A DNA stretch of 47,392 nt from positions 1-47,392 of the forward strand of contig NZ_JAUYTS010000161.1 in the NCBI RefSeq assembly GCF_030695085.1. Reading direction: 5' to 3'. This DNA comes from Falsiroseomonas sp. Its GTDB lineage: Bacteria; Pseudomonadota; Alphaproteobacteria; Acetobacterales; Acetobacteraceae. The notes below the pieces were generated by a model. It ran no database searches, was not told where the DNA came from, and saw only the letters and a list, made by a program, of their open reading frames with translations. The position numbers and the translations under genes were made by a program. This document shows positions 23,890 through 30,557 of the stretch, piece after piece (positions within the stretch are counted from its first letter, which is position 1; each line of letters starts with the position of its first letter).

Positions 23890-26444
23890 GCCGCCACCGC
23901 CGTACCGCGGAGGCCTTCCACATCGAAGAGGGATGGCGTGGACATGTCGCGCTCCAGCTCGCGCAGGTGGCGCAGGCCGTCGCGGAAGTAGTCCGGGTTG
24001 AGCTCGACCGCCCGACCGCACCGGCCGAGCTTGATCGCGCAATACGGGACGGTGAACAGGCCGCCGAAGGGATCGAATACCTGCTCGCCGGGGTTGGAGT
24101 AGCGTTCGATCAGGCGATCGACGACGTCCAGCTGCAGGGGGCAAATGTGCTGCTGCAAATTGCGCTGCGCCTGCTGGCCGTTCAGCGTCCGCATGCGGGC
24201 GATGTCGTCGAAGACATCATCTCGGTGGCTGCCAGCAGCGACGGAAGCGAAGGTGGAGGGCAAGCGACCCTTGGTGTCCAGCGCCTCCGCCACCGCAACA
24301 TGGTCGTCGAAGCTGTACAGGCGATCGCGCGTGGTGTCGCGGAAGGCCTTGGCCAGTTCGCCCGGCCCATAGCCCGCCCACTCCTCAGCGGTCAGAAAGC
24401 GATCGCCGGAGCTGCGCCACTTGGCGTTGGCGTCGATCTGCCACCGGCCGCGGCTGTAGGCTTGCTTCGTCTTCACTACCGGCACATCGGCATAGGCGGT
24501 CGAGGTGTCCGTGGGCAGCTTGCGGAACAGCAGGATGAACTCGGGCGAACCCACGCCCATCTTGGTGCCGTCCTTGCACTGCTCCGTCCAGCCCAGGCGA
24601 TAGGTCTGGTTGTTCTCCCGGACCACATCGGTCTCGACAAAGATCAGGCCCATGTAGGCGAAGCCGGCGCGGCGGTAGTGCTGGATGCAGTCCGCGTGGA
24701 ATGGCTCCACCGTCGGCATGCCCATGCCGGTGACATTGCCGAACCGGATCCGGTCCTTGACGTGGCAGGCGAAGATGCGGCCGGGCTTGAGGATGCGGAG
24801 CAGGTTGGGCGTAAGGAAGCCCATCTGGTCAAAGAACTTCGCGTGGTCCTGGTTGTGACCGAAGTCCTCATAGCTGGCCGAATATTCGTAGTGGTTGCCG
24901 AAGGGGATACTGGTGACGATCAGGTCCTGGCTGTTGGACGGCAGGGCGTCGCATTCCAGCACGGTGTCGTTGTGCGCCACCACAAAGCCGCGGCCCGCTT
25001 CCTCTCGCCGCAGCACGCCGATGGTGCGCGCCAGCTCGCGCTCGAGGCCGAGGGTGGAGAGGCCATGCTGGGCGATCAGGTCGCCCATGCGCTCCGTCAG
25101 CGCGTCATGCTCCATCCACTTCCGCTCCAGGTCGCGCCAGACCTCCCGCTCCGTCTCGCAGACGATGATGTCCACCTCGCACTGGTGCGGCTGCAGGAAG
25201 CGCCGGATGCGGTGGATGGCCTGGATGAAGTCGTTGAACTTGTACCCGATGCCGAGGAAGATCGCCCGGTGGCAGAAGCGCTGGAAATTGCAGCCGGAGC
25301 CGCTGACCACCGGCTTGGTGGCGAGATACTTGAAGGCGCCATCGCTGAAGCCGAGGACGCGCCTCTCCCGCTCATCCAGATCCAGGCTGCCATAGACCTC
25401 CATCGCCTCGGGCAGCGCGTGCTTGATCGCGTGCCGCTCAGCCTCGAGATCGTGCCACAGGATGAAGTGATCATCCGGTGCGGCCTGGATGATCTCCGCC
25501 ATCTTGGCGACGCGGGCGGCGATGCTCTCCCGCTTCTCCGTCGCGGCTTCCTTCAGCCCAAGGGCGGCGTCGCGGATCAGCACATGCTGGCCATCGCGCT
25601 CCGTCCCGCCGGCGATGTCGCTGGCCTGGACGTAGTGCACGCGCACCACCAGCGGCGGCATGGTGTAGCCGGCATCATCGTGGCCGAGGTCGGAAGGCTT
25701 CTGCACGAAGGCAGCCCAGGAATGCAGCCAGAGCCAGAACTCGCGCTCCATGTGCGGCATCAGGGTGAGATTGCCGGCCTTCTCGCTGTCCCGCTGGAAG
25801 AAGCGCGTCAGCGCCTGACCGGTGTCCATCACGCCGAGGAAGCCCGCGTAGTGGATCAGCTCCTTGTGCTCGTTCGGCGACGGCGTGGCTGTCGCGACGA
25901 AGCGGAAGGGCGTGCTGGCGAAGAGGATCAGGAATTCCTGGAAGGTCTTCGTGCCGTAGCCGCGCAGCACGCTGGCTTCATCCAGGCTGGCGCCTTCGAA
26001 CAGCGCCACATCCAGCTTGCCGTCCCGCACGCTCTCGTAATTGGTCAGGTAGATGCCGGGCCCGCCGACATCATCCGAGCGGCGGACGAAGGCGACGGTG
26101 ATACCGAGCTTTGCAGCATCGCGGGTGAACTCCTGCCGCACGCCGAGCGGCAGCACGATGAGGCAGCGGCCGCCGGTGTATTCCTGGACCAGCCGCGTCA
26201 CCTCGAGCTGGATGAAGGACTTGCCCAGGCCGAAGGCGGCGAAGCACGCGCAGCGGCCCTTGCGAACCATCCATTCCACCAGGTCGACCTGGTGCGGCTT
26301 CAGCATGGGGTTGATGCGGGCGCGATCGACCACGAAGCCGGCATCCGTCTCGAAACGGAACTTGCCGCGCAGGAAGTCGAGATAGGCGGCACGATCCAGA
26401 AGCCCGTCGGCACTCCCGGCGGCGACTTGCATGTCCATTGTCAC
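23886..26444 (-). CDS. Helicase - DNA methyltransferase fusion
   Basis: 852 residues. N-terminal SF2/SNF2-like helicase: Walker A AAFGLGKS (about 69-76), motif II LDEAS (154-158), motif III VATATPSP (183-190), motif V/VI SGSGCNFQRF and QAIHRIRRF (380-416). C-terminal amino-methyltransferase of circularly permuted (beta) type: catalytic motif IV is TSIPFGNHYE (511-520), where TSPPY is usual, and the SAM motif is DPFGGLFT (about 791) with AVELNPDYF. Likely modifies phage DNA, as in P1 DarB-like fusions, for restriction evasion. The Pro-to-Ile change in motif IV is odd, but the surrounding motif is intact. Start is GTG 26444; ATG 26438 and 26432 are alternatives. Confidence 0.92.
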   Translation of the reverse strand: MTMDMQVAAGSADGLLDRAAYLDFLRGKFRFETDAGFVVDRARINPMLKPHQVDLVEWMVRKGRCACFAAFGLGKSFIQLEVTRLVQEYTGGRCLIVLPLGVRQEFTRDAAKLGITVAFVRRSDDVGGPGIYLTNYESVRDGKLDVALFEGASLDEASVLRGYGTKTFQEFLILFASTPFRFVATATPSPNEHKELIHYAGFLGVMDTGQALTRFFQRDSEKAGNLTLMPHMEREFWLWLHSWAAFVQKPSDLGHDDAGYTMPPLVVRVHYVQASDIAGGTERDGQHVLIRDAALGLKEAATEKRESIAARVAKMAEIIQAAPDDHFILWHDLEAERHAIKHALPEAMEVYGSLDLDERERRVLGFSDGAFKYLATKPVVSGSGCNFQRFCHRAIFLGIGYKFNDFIQAIHRIRRFLQPHQCEVDIIVCETEREVWRDLERKWMEHDALTERMGDLIAQHGLSTLGLERELARTIGVLRREEAGRGFVVAHNDTVLECDALPSNSQDLIVTSIPFGNHYEYSASYEDFGHNQDHAKFFDQMGFLTPNLLRILKPGRIFACHVKDRIRFGNVTGMGMPTVEPFHADCIQHYRRAGFAYMGLIFVETDVVRENNQTYRLGWTEQCKDGTKMGVGSPEFILLFRKLPTDTSTAYADVPVVKTKQAYSRGRWQIDANAKWRSSGDRFLTAEEWAGYGPGELAKAFRDTTRDRLYSFDDHVAVAEALDTKGRLPSTFASVAAGSHRDDVFDDIARMRTLNGQQAQRNLQQHICPLQLDVVDRLIERYSNPGEQVFDPFGGLFTVPYCAIKLGRCGRAVELNPDYFRDGLRHLRELERDMSTPSLFDVEGLRGTAVAA

Positions 26445-26482
26445 GGCATCCCGGTTTCGGGTTGAAGGGCAGGCTTTGGTGG

Positions 26483-26981
26483 CTAGGCGGCGCGCGCCAT
26501 GTCATGCGGCCGATCCTCGTCGATGTGCTTCCACAGTCGTCCGGAGGCGATCGCGTAGACCGTTGGAACGGCGACGCCGAATTGGTTCGCGATATGCTGG
26601 CGCGGCACACCGTCACGGAACATCGCACGAAGCTCGCTCACCGCGTCGGCGTTCAGGATGGCGCCTGCCACCCGTTCTCCGCGGGCGTGGCGCCGCTTGG
26701 CAACGCAGTCGGCGTTGTTGTCCGCTACCGTGCCCAACCAGAGGTGGCCCGGATTGCAGCAAAAGAGGCTGATCGCAGCGATGGCACACTACCATTGCGC
26801 CAGGCTCGCTTCCGTGGGCGAAAAGCCACGCGGCACGGTGCGCGCGGACGGGGCGGTCATTCATGCTCAGAACGCCGTAGCGGCGGCTGACATAGCCCTT
26901 CCACATCCAGCAGGCATCCGGTCCGCCAGTGCGGTCCACCTTGGCCCAGAAGCGTTCGGCGTTCATGCGGGGCATCGCCAT
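26483..26981 (-). pseudogene. HNH_3-type endonuclease gene broken by a one-base insertion
   Basis: The 5' frame codes NAERFWAKVDRTGGPDACWM then WKGYVS and VRAHRAAWLFAHG up to VVCHRCDQPL, and then leaves frame. The matching continuation CCNPGHLWLGTVADNNADCV and AKRRHARGE lies in the next frame, from about 26760 down to 26483, followed by a helix-turn-helix-like end (QHIANQFGVAVPTVYAIASG). The shift is at an A-tract of four on the plus strand (26761-26764); three would restore a 165-residue protein. Intact members carry HRCDNPxCxNPxHL without interruption. Either a true mutation, a homopolymer error in the sequence, or rarely a slippage site. Confidence 0.82.
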
Positions 26982-26982
26982 G

Positions 26983-27279
26983 TCAGAGGCCCAAAGCTCG
27001 CTTGTAAAGATCGAGCATGGTTTCAAGCTCTTCTGCTTCCGCCGGCTCCTTCTTCCGCAGCGCGATGACGGCGCGGATCGTGCGGACGCAGAAGCCCGCG
27101 CTCTTGGCCTCCGACATGATGTCCTTCTGATCAGCGGCGATGGCGCGCTTCTCCTCATCCAAGCGCTCCCATCGTTCGATGATGGACCGCAGGCGGTCGA
27201 CGGCGATCCCGCCAACCTCGACATCCGGATCGGCCGGCGCCGGCGTGTCGTGGCCGGTCTCGTTCGTCTCCATGCTCAT
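26983..27279 (-). CDS. GapR-like DNA-binding protein (DUF2312)
   Basis: 98 residues. After a Pro/Asp-rich N-terminus the sequence VDRLRSIIERWERLDEEKRA then IAADQKDIMSEAKSAGFCVR and TIRAVIALRKKEPAEAEELE, ending MLDLYKRALGL, matches the GapR/DUF2312 family closely. Cellular GapR in alphaproteobacteria binds overtwisted DNA and assists topoisomerases ahead of replication forks. A phage copy may organise phage DNA or aid replication. Start overlaps the upstream stop (ATGA). Confidence 0.93.
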   Translation of the reverse strand: MSMETNETGHDTPAPADPDVEVGGIAVDRLRSIIERWERLDEEKRAIAADQKDIMSEAKSAGFCVRTIRAVIALRKKEPAEAEELETMLDLYKRALGL

Positions 27280-27650
27280 CGGGCGCCCTCCGAAAAGGAG
27301 CGAGGCTGCCCGGCGCAGCCCGCAGTTGATGGGACACCCGAGAGACGAGACTGCGTACCAGGCGCGCAGGCGCCATCCGCCGAGGCCCGCTCACCCGCTT
27401 GCGGGGGCCGGGAGGCCTTCGGCGAATTGCTCGGCCCATCCAACAGCGCCGCGATGGCGCCGGTGGCGGGGTCATTCTTCGGGATCGCGATCAGCGCGGT
27501 CCGCAGCACATCGCGGTAGTAGCGAAGGCGCTGCAGGACGCTGCCGCGCACATAGGCGGCGCGGATCAGCAGGAACCGCACCTCCCGCGTCTCCCCGCCG
27601 CTGGCGCCGATGCCGCACCAGCCGAATTCCAGGATCAGGCTTCGGGGCAT
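27276..27650 (-). CDS. Hypothetical phage protein
   Basis: 124 residues from ATG 27650 (MPRSLILEFGWCGIGASGGE). N-terminal domain with TREVRFLLIRAAYVRGSVLQ and RLRYYRDVLRTALIAIP; the last ~50 residues are low-complexity and Pro/Ala/Ser-rich. Overlaps the HTH gene by 16 bases and the GapR-like gene by ATGA. No family recognised. Confidence 0.62.
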   Translation of the reverse strand: MPRSLILEFGWCGIGASGGETREVRFLLIRAAYVRGSVLQRLRYYRDVLRTALIAIPKNDPATGAIAALLDGPSNSPKASRPPQAGERASADGACAPGTQSRLSGVPSTAGCAGQPRSFSEGAR

Positions 27651-27925
27651 GACGCCTCCCGCACCATCGCGTTGATCTCGGCGGCCAGCTCGTCGCACTC
27701 CGCCATCAGGCGAACCAGGTGCGCGGCGTGCGGGGCGTTCACCCCGTCCATCCAGTTCTGGACCGCCCGCGGGTCCGCCTGCGTCCGCCGGGCGAGGCGC
27801 TTCGCGGCGTGCCGGATGTGCCCGTACCGCTCGCGCAGCACCTTTCCGACCCGCTGCGCTATCAACTCAGAGGTGATGATAACCCCTGACATTTCTCGGG
27901 GAGTTTCCAACCGAGACATGCTCAT
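27635..27925 (-). CDS. Helix-turn-helix regulator
   Basis: 96 residues from ATG 27925 (MSMSRLETPREMSGVIITSE). The core HIRHAAKRLARRTQADPRAV followed by QNWMDGVNAPHAAHLVRLMA is an HTH with a recognition helix at PRAVQNWMDG. It is the first gene of the long leftward operon after the immunity region, so it may act as a Cro- or CII-like control of that operon. Divergent from the 28115 gene across a 189-base gap. Confidence 0.75.
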   Translation of the reverse strand: MSMSRLETPREMSGVIITSELIAQRVGKVLRERYGHIRHAAKRLARRTQADPRAVQNWMDGVNAPHAAHLVRLMAECDELAAEINAMVREASCPEA

Positions 27926-28114
27926 GCCGCTTGCTCCATGTTGCCAGCGTGCAGAGCCGGAACGGTTACATGACTGAGGGAGCGGACGATCAGAGACGCG
28001 ACGCGGCGGGCGGCGGGGGCGGCAACCCCCGACCGAACGCGCGCGAAACGATGGACGTGCGGTTTCGCTTCCGTGATGATGCTGGCCGCCATAAACCAGC
28101 AAGGCAGGACACCG
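27926..28114. promoter_or_regulatory. Divergent promoter gap
   Basis: 189 bases between the HTH gene (minus) and a small plus-strand gene. It has a GGGGG-cggcaa-CCCCC hairpin near 28011-28031 and no long ORF supported by ribosome sites. The divergent layout implies promoters in both directions, but no -10/-35 pair is convincing. Confidence 0.4.
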
Positions 28115-28396
28115 ATGGATGACGAAACGCGAAGCGAACTGCAGATGCTTCGAAGCGAGGTTCGAATGGCGAGCATGTTCATGGCGCAATCCTTGGCGAT
28201 CCTCGCCGCAGACGATCCAGCCAAGCGGGACACGATCGATGCGACTGTCACCCACTTCGAGGCCATTGCCGAAAGCCCAGGCGCAAAGGCGATCATGCGG
28301 ATCATTCGCGACGCTCACGACAAGATGGCGGCGGGCTTCCGCTCAGGCTCTCAAGGTCGAGAACCTCGCCTCGACTTAGGAAGCCGGCCCGGATGA
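28115..28396 (+). CDS. Small helical hypothetical protein
   Basis: 93 residues from ATG 28115, with AGG 6 bases upstream (MDDETRSELQMLRSEVRMAS). Mostly helical, MFMAQSLAILAADDPAKRDT, THFEAIAESPGAKAIMRIIR. Charged, soluble, no family recognised. It opposes the direction of the operon around it and its 3' end overlaps the convergent 28302-28547 reading frame by 95 bases. Confidence 0.62.
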   Translation: MDDETRSELQMLRSEVRMASMFMAQSLAILAADDPAKRDTIDATVTHFEAIAESPGAKAIMRIIRDAHDKMAAGFRSGSQGREPRLDLGSRPG

Positions 28397-28547
28397 TTTC
28401 AGCGGGTGGGAAACGCCTTTCCTTGCAAACAACGGCGCCGGCATGCGGAACGGATAGTGGCGGGGTCGCGGCCAACGAGCCGGCCTCGGCCACCCGCTGC
28501 GCCGCCAGCGCCAGCAGCCCCGCGCAGAGCCCCCTGCGCGACATCAT
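28302..28547 (-). CDS. Truncated Tat-like small protein, possible relic
   Basis: 81 residues, MMSRRGLCAGLLALAAQRVA. The N-terminus repeats the SRRG plus hydrophobic pattern of the protein at 5268-5648, but the remainder (LSVPHAGAVVCKERRFPPAE, FLSRGEVLDLESLSGSPPPS) does not resemble that domain. The start follows a duplicated end of the Cro-like gene as TGATGATG. The 3' overlap with an opposite-strand gene suggests a decayed or truncated reading frame. Confidence 0.4.
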   Translation of the reverse strand: MMSRRGLCAGLLALAAQRVAEAGSLAATPPLSVPHAGAVVCKERRFPPAEIIRAGFLSRGEVLDLESLSGSPPPSCRERRE

Positions 28548-28578
28548 GCTGCCACCACCGGCCGGCGATGGCGCAGCG
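28543..28578. repeat. 36-bp direct repeat, copy 1
   Basis: Identical to 28974-29009. On the minus strand it encodes the last residues of the Cro-like gene (RHRRPVVAA and stop) running into the next start codon. This copy precedes the Tat-like gene and no longer belongs to a complete regulator gene. Confidence 0.92.
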
Positions 28579-28612
28579 ACAGAGAGTCCACGACTAACCC
28601 ACGGAGAGACAA

Positions 28613-28930
28613 ATGAGCGACAAGGGCATGCGCGTCAGCGCCGTTGGTATGGCTTGGTACCGCGCCGAGACCTTCGCCGAGGTGCGCGCCAGCATGGCCG
28701 ACGCCGAGAAACTTCCGGCGACCTTCGAGAAATTCCTCTACGCAGCGATGAAGGGCGAGGAGAAGCTCCGTCGCGCCGGCCACGCCGTCATTCGCGTGTA
28801 TCTCGACATGGACGAATTCCCCGCCTTCTGCCGGGCTCGGGGCCTGAATGTCGATGCCAAGGGGCGCATGGAGTACGCCGCCCATGTCGCGCACCAGATG
28901 GTCCAGGCGAATGGTGGCGGCAATGCATGA
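28613..28930 (+). CDS. Hypothetical cassette protein between direct repeats
   Basis: 105 residues with GGAGAG 6 bases before the ATG (MSDKGMRVSAVGMAWYRAET). EVRASMADAEKLPATFEKFL and AVIRVYLDMDEFPAFCRARG, then EYAAHVAHQMVQAN. It lies on the plus strand within a 431-bp segment bounded by 36-bp direct repeats, inside an otherwise minus-strand block. This looks like a small inserted gene cassette (moron). No family recognised; the aromatic/acidic surface and small size would suit an inhibitor or anti-defence protein, but that is only speculation. Confidence 0.72.
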   Translation: MSDKGMRVSAVGMAWYRAETFAEVRASMADAEKLPATFEKFLYAAMKGEEKLRRAGHAVIRVYLDMDEFPAFCRARGLNVDAKGRMEYAAHVAHQMVQANGGGNA

Positions 28931-28973
28931 ACGGCCCGGCTCATGACCAGCACGGTCAGTGGACAGGTGCTCG

Positions 28974-29009
28974 ATCATGCTGCCACCACCGGCCGGCGAT
29001 GGCGCAGCG
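28974..29009. repeat. 36-bp direct repeat, copy 2
   Basis: Identical to 28543-28578. This copy is the native 3' end of the Cro-like gene (stop at 28975-28977 on the minus strand). Confidence 0.92.
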
Positions 29010-29307
29010 GCGTCGCTGGACCTGACTCGCCGCGCAGCCCCGCCTGGTCGTTGGCGTGCTGAACCGCGTCTGCCGCAGTGGGGTCGACCTGGGCGGGCTG
29101 TGTGGCAAACAGATCAACAAGGTCCGGCCGCAGGTCGGCAGGCGTAACAGCGCCCCCGGTGGCTGCGCTGATCTGCCGGCACTTCTCCGGCTCCGCCTTG
29201 CGGGTGCCAGACAGATAGGCGTGCAGCGTCGAGATCGGCAGGCCGATCCGCTCGGAGAGCTGCATCAGCGTGAGCCCCTCGCGGGCGCGGTATTCGGAGA
29301 GCGTCAT
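28975..29307 (-). CDS. Cro/YdaS-like HTH regulator
   Basis: 110 residues. MTLSEYRAREGLTLMQLSER then IGLPISTLHAYLSGTRKAEP and EKCRQISAATGGAVTPADLR, with RPDL, is the Cro/YdaS pattern (HTH at MQLSERIGLPISTLHAYLSG). Divergent from the CI-like gene over a 94-base gap holding operator-like repeats, so it is the probable lytic-choice regulator and first gene of the leftward transcript. Confidence 0.88.
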   Translation of the reverse strand: MTLSEYRAREGLTLMQLSERIGLPISTLHAYLSGTRKAEPEKCRQISAATGGAVTPADLRPDLVDLFATQPAQVDPTAADAVQHANDQAGLRGESGPATPLRHRRPVVAA

Positions 29308-29401
29308 GCAGGGAGTTTACGCAGAGTGCAGAATTATGCGCAAGAGGGAATTACGCGCTTCCGGCGTTCCGCCCACCGCGCCAAGGGACGACCCTGCCGG
29401 C
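29308..29401. promoter_or_regulatory. Operator array between Cro-like and CI-like genes
   Basis: Three sites spaced exactly 17 bp: TTACGCAGAGTGCAGAA (29317-29333), TTATGCGCAAGAGGGAA (29334-29350) and TTACGCGCTTCCGGCGT (29351-29367). Each starts TTAYGCR, a half-site of the palindrome seen at 29762-29776. On the minus strand the middle site contains CATAAT (29338-29333), a -10-like element for the Cro-like gene. Three tandem sites recall lambda OR. Confidence 0.75.
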
Positions 29402-29761
29402 ATGAGCGGCCGTAAGAACCCACTATCGCCGGAGGCCAAGCGCCTTCAGCGTCATCTCACCGCATGGCGTAAGTCTAGGAATCTAACCCTCGAAAAACTT
29501 GCAGAACATACAGGGAACGCGCTATCTACGCTCTCAGGGTGGGAAAATGGGAGCCGTGAGGTGGGAACGGACGATCTTGTTAAGTTGGCCGCATTCTATG
29601 GCGTCCATCCAGCGGCGCTGATGATGGCGCCGGAGGATGCTGGTCCTAAGATCGACCGCATGATCAAGGCCAGCGGGATCGCTGAGCGGCTGGATGATGA
29701 CAAGGCGGAGCAGTGGCTTGGGCTCGGCGCGACGCTGGCGGGCGATCCGCCCAAGAGATAA
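29402..29761 (+). CDS. CI-like XRE-family repressor
   Basis: 119 residues from ATG 29402 (MSGRKNPLSPEAKRLQRHLT). HTH: AWRKSRNLTLEKLAEHTGNA then LSTLSGWENGSREVGTDDLV, with KLAAFYGVHPAALMMAP. The C-terminus is short (ERLDDDKAEQWLGLGATLAG) and has no S24 peptidase domain, so it is not a self-cleaving LexA-type repressor; inactivation may instead need an antirepressor. Codon use is less G/C-biased than the neighbours in the middle of the gene. Flanked on both sides by operator-like sites. Confidence 0.88.
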   Translation: MSGRKNPLSPEAKRLQRHLTAWRKSRNLTLEKLAEHTGNALSTLSGWENGSREVGTDDLVKLAAFYGVHPAALMMAPEDAGPKIDRMIKASGIAERLDDDKAEQWLGLGATLAGDPPKR

Positions 29762-29812
29762 TACGCAGAGTGCGTAAAATTCCGCTTTTCATTTTTACGC
29801 ATAACGCATAAT
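29761..29812 (+). promoter_or_regulatory. Operators and promoter of the rightward operon
   Basis: AT-rich gap after the CI-like gene. TACGCAGAGTGCGTA at 29762-29776 is a perfect 6-3-6 palindrome, and TTACGCATAACGCATAA at 29795-29811 is a second 17-bp site of the same type. CATAAT (29807-29812) inside the second site is a good -10 candidate; the -35 is weak (T-rich, near 29786). Repressor bound here would block the operon starting at 29834. Confidence 0.72.
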
Positions 29813-29833
29813 AGTTGCGGCACCCAAGCAGGG

Positions 29834-30082
29834 ATGCCGCAGATGCCGACGACGAGGCCACAGCCCGCCCTTCCCGCCACCAGCGCGCCGCCCGGCTATG
29901 GCCCGCCGGAGCCACTGACCCTCACTCGCGCCGGCCGCCTGTGCCTGGACCTGTCCAGCGCCGCCGCTGATCTGATCGAGGCGTGGGATACGCCGCACCG
30001 CGACCACGCCGCCCTGGCCGCCGCCCTGGTGGCACCGATGGGCCGCCTGCGCGCAGCGCAGCGCCGGGCGGGCGCCGCATGA
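29834..30082 (+). CDS. Hypothetical protein, first gene of the rightward operon
   Basis: 82 residues (MPQMPTTRPQPALPATSAPP), or 79 from the ATG at 29843, which has AGGG 9 bases upstream. A Pro-rich N-terminus precedes a helical domain, LTRAGRLCLDLSSAAADLIE then HRDHAALAAALVAPMGRLRA. No family recognised. It overlaps the acyl carrier protein gene by ATGA. Confidence 0.65.
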   Translation: MPQMPTTRPQPALPATSAPPGYGPPEPLTLTRAGRLCLDLSSAAADLIEAWDTPHRDHAALAAALVAPMGRLRAAQRRAGAA

Positions 30083-30351
30083 GCGCCGCAGCGACCCCAT
30101 CCGTCCCTGACGACACCCTGGCCCGCGTGACGCAGCTGGTGGTGGACCACCTCGGCGTGGAACCGGCGCAGGTGAAGCCGGAGGCGTCCCTTCTCGATGA
30201 GCTCGGCGCGGACAGCCTCGATCAGATCGAGCTGGTCATGGCGCTGGAGGAGGAGTTCGGCCTCGAGATCAGCGACGACGAGGCCGAGGCCTGCGCCACC
30301 ATCCAGAATGTGGTGGACCTGATCGCCGGCAAGCGCGGCGGTGCGGCATGA
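30079..30351 (+). CDS. Acyl carrier protein, phage-encoded
   Basis: 90 residues. VTQLVVDHLGVEPAQVKPEA then SLLDELGADSLDQIELVMAL and EEEFGLEISDDEAEACATIQ are a complete acyl carrier protein; Ser46 in GADSLD is the 4'-phosphopantetheine attachment site, and the helix II acidic residues that bind acyl enzymes are present. Carrier proteins shuttle acyl chains in lipid or polyketide synthesis. No partner synthase is nearby; the next gene is a small membrane protein, overlapping by ATGA. A role in altering host lipids or binding host enzymes is inference. Confidence 0.95.
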   Translation: MSAAATPSVPDDTLARVTQLVVDHLGVEPAQVKPEASLLDELGADSLDQIELVMALEEEFGLEISDDEAEACATIQNVVDLIAGKRGGAA

Positions 30352-30557
30352 GCGCGTTCCTGCTCGGCCTGGGCAGCGGCCTTGTCGCCTTCGCCGCCAC
30401 CGTCGCGGCGGCCTGCGCCTGCCTTGGCCACATGGAGTTCCGTTTCCTGTGGGACCTGACGGATAAGGATCGCGACAGCGCCGCGGTGTTCGTCCTGATC
30501 TTCGCCTGCGGCGTGGCGCTGATCGTCGGCGCACTGGTCGGGCGGGCTGCAGCATGA
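30348..30557 (+). CDS. Small two-helix membrane protein
   Basis: 69 residues. Hydrophobic segments at about 2-26 (FLLGLGSGLVAFAATVAAAC) and 46-67 (AVFVLIFACGVALIVGALVG) flank a short polar loop (FRFLWDLTDKDRDS). Overlaps the carrier protein and next gene by ATGA. Confidence 0.75.
   Translation: MSAFLLGLGSGLVAFAATVAAACACLGHMEFRFLWDLTDKDRDSAAVFVLIFACGVALIVGALVGRAAA

Noticed and set aside
23967..26465. Plus-strand 832-codon frame
   Set aside because: Antisense to the helicase-methyltransferase fusion, whose motifs are clear.
28544..28978. Minus-strand 144-codon frame ending like the Cro-like protein
   Set aside because: Its similar ending comes only from the 36-bp duplication; it is antisense to the 28613 gene with a strong ribosome site.
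28393..29025. Plus-strand 210-codon frame over the cassette
   Set aside because: Contains the repeat in a third frame and Arg/Gly-rich shadow sequence; no ribosome site.
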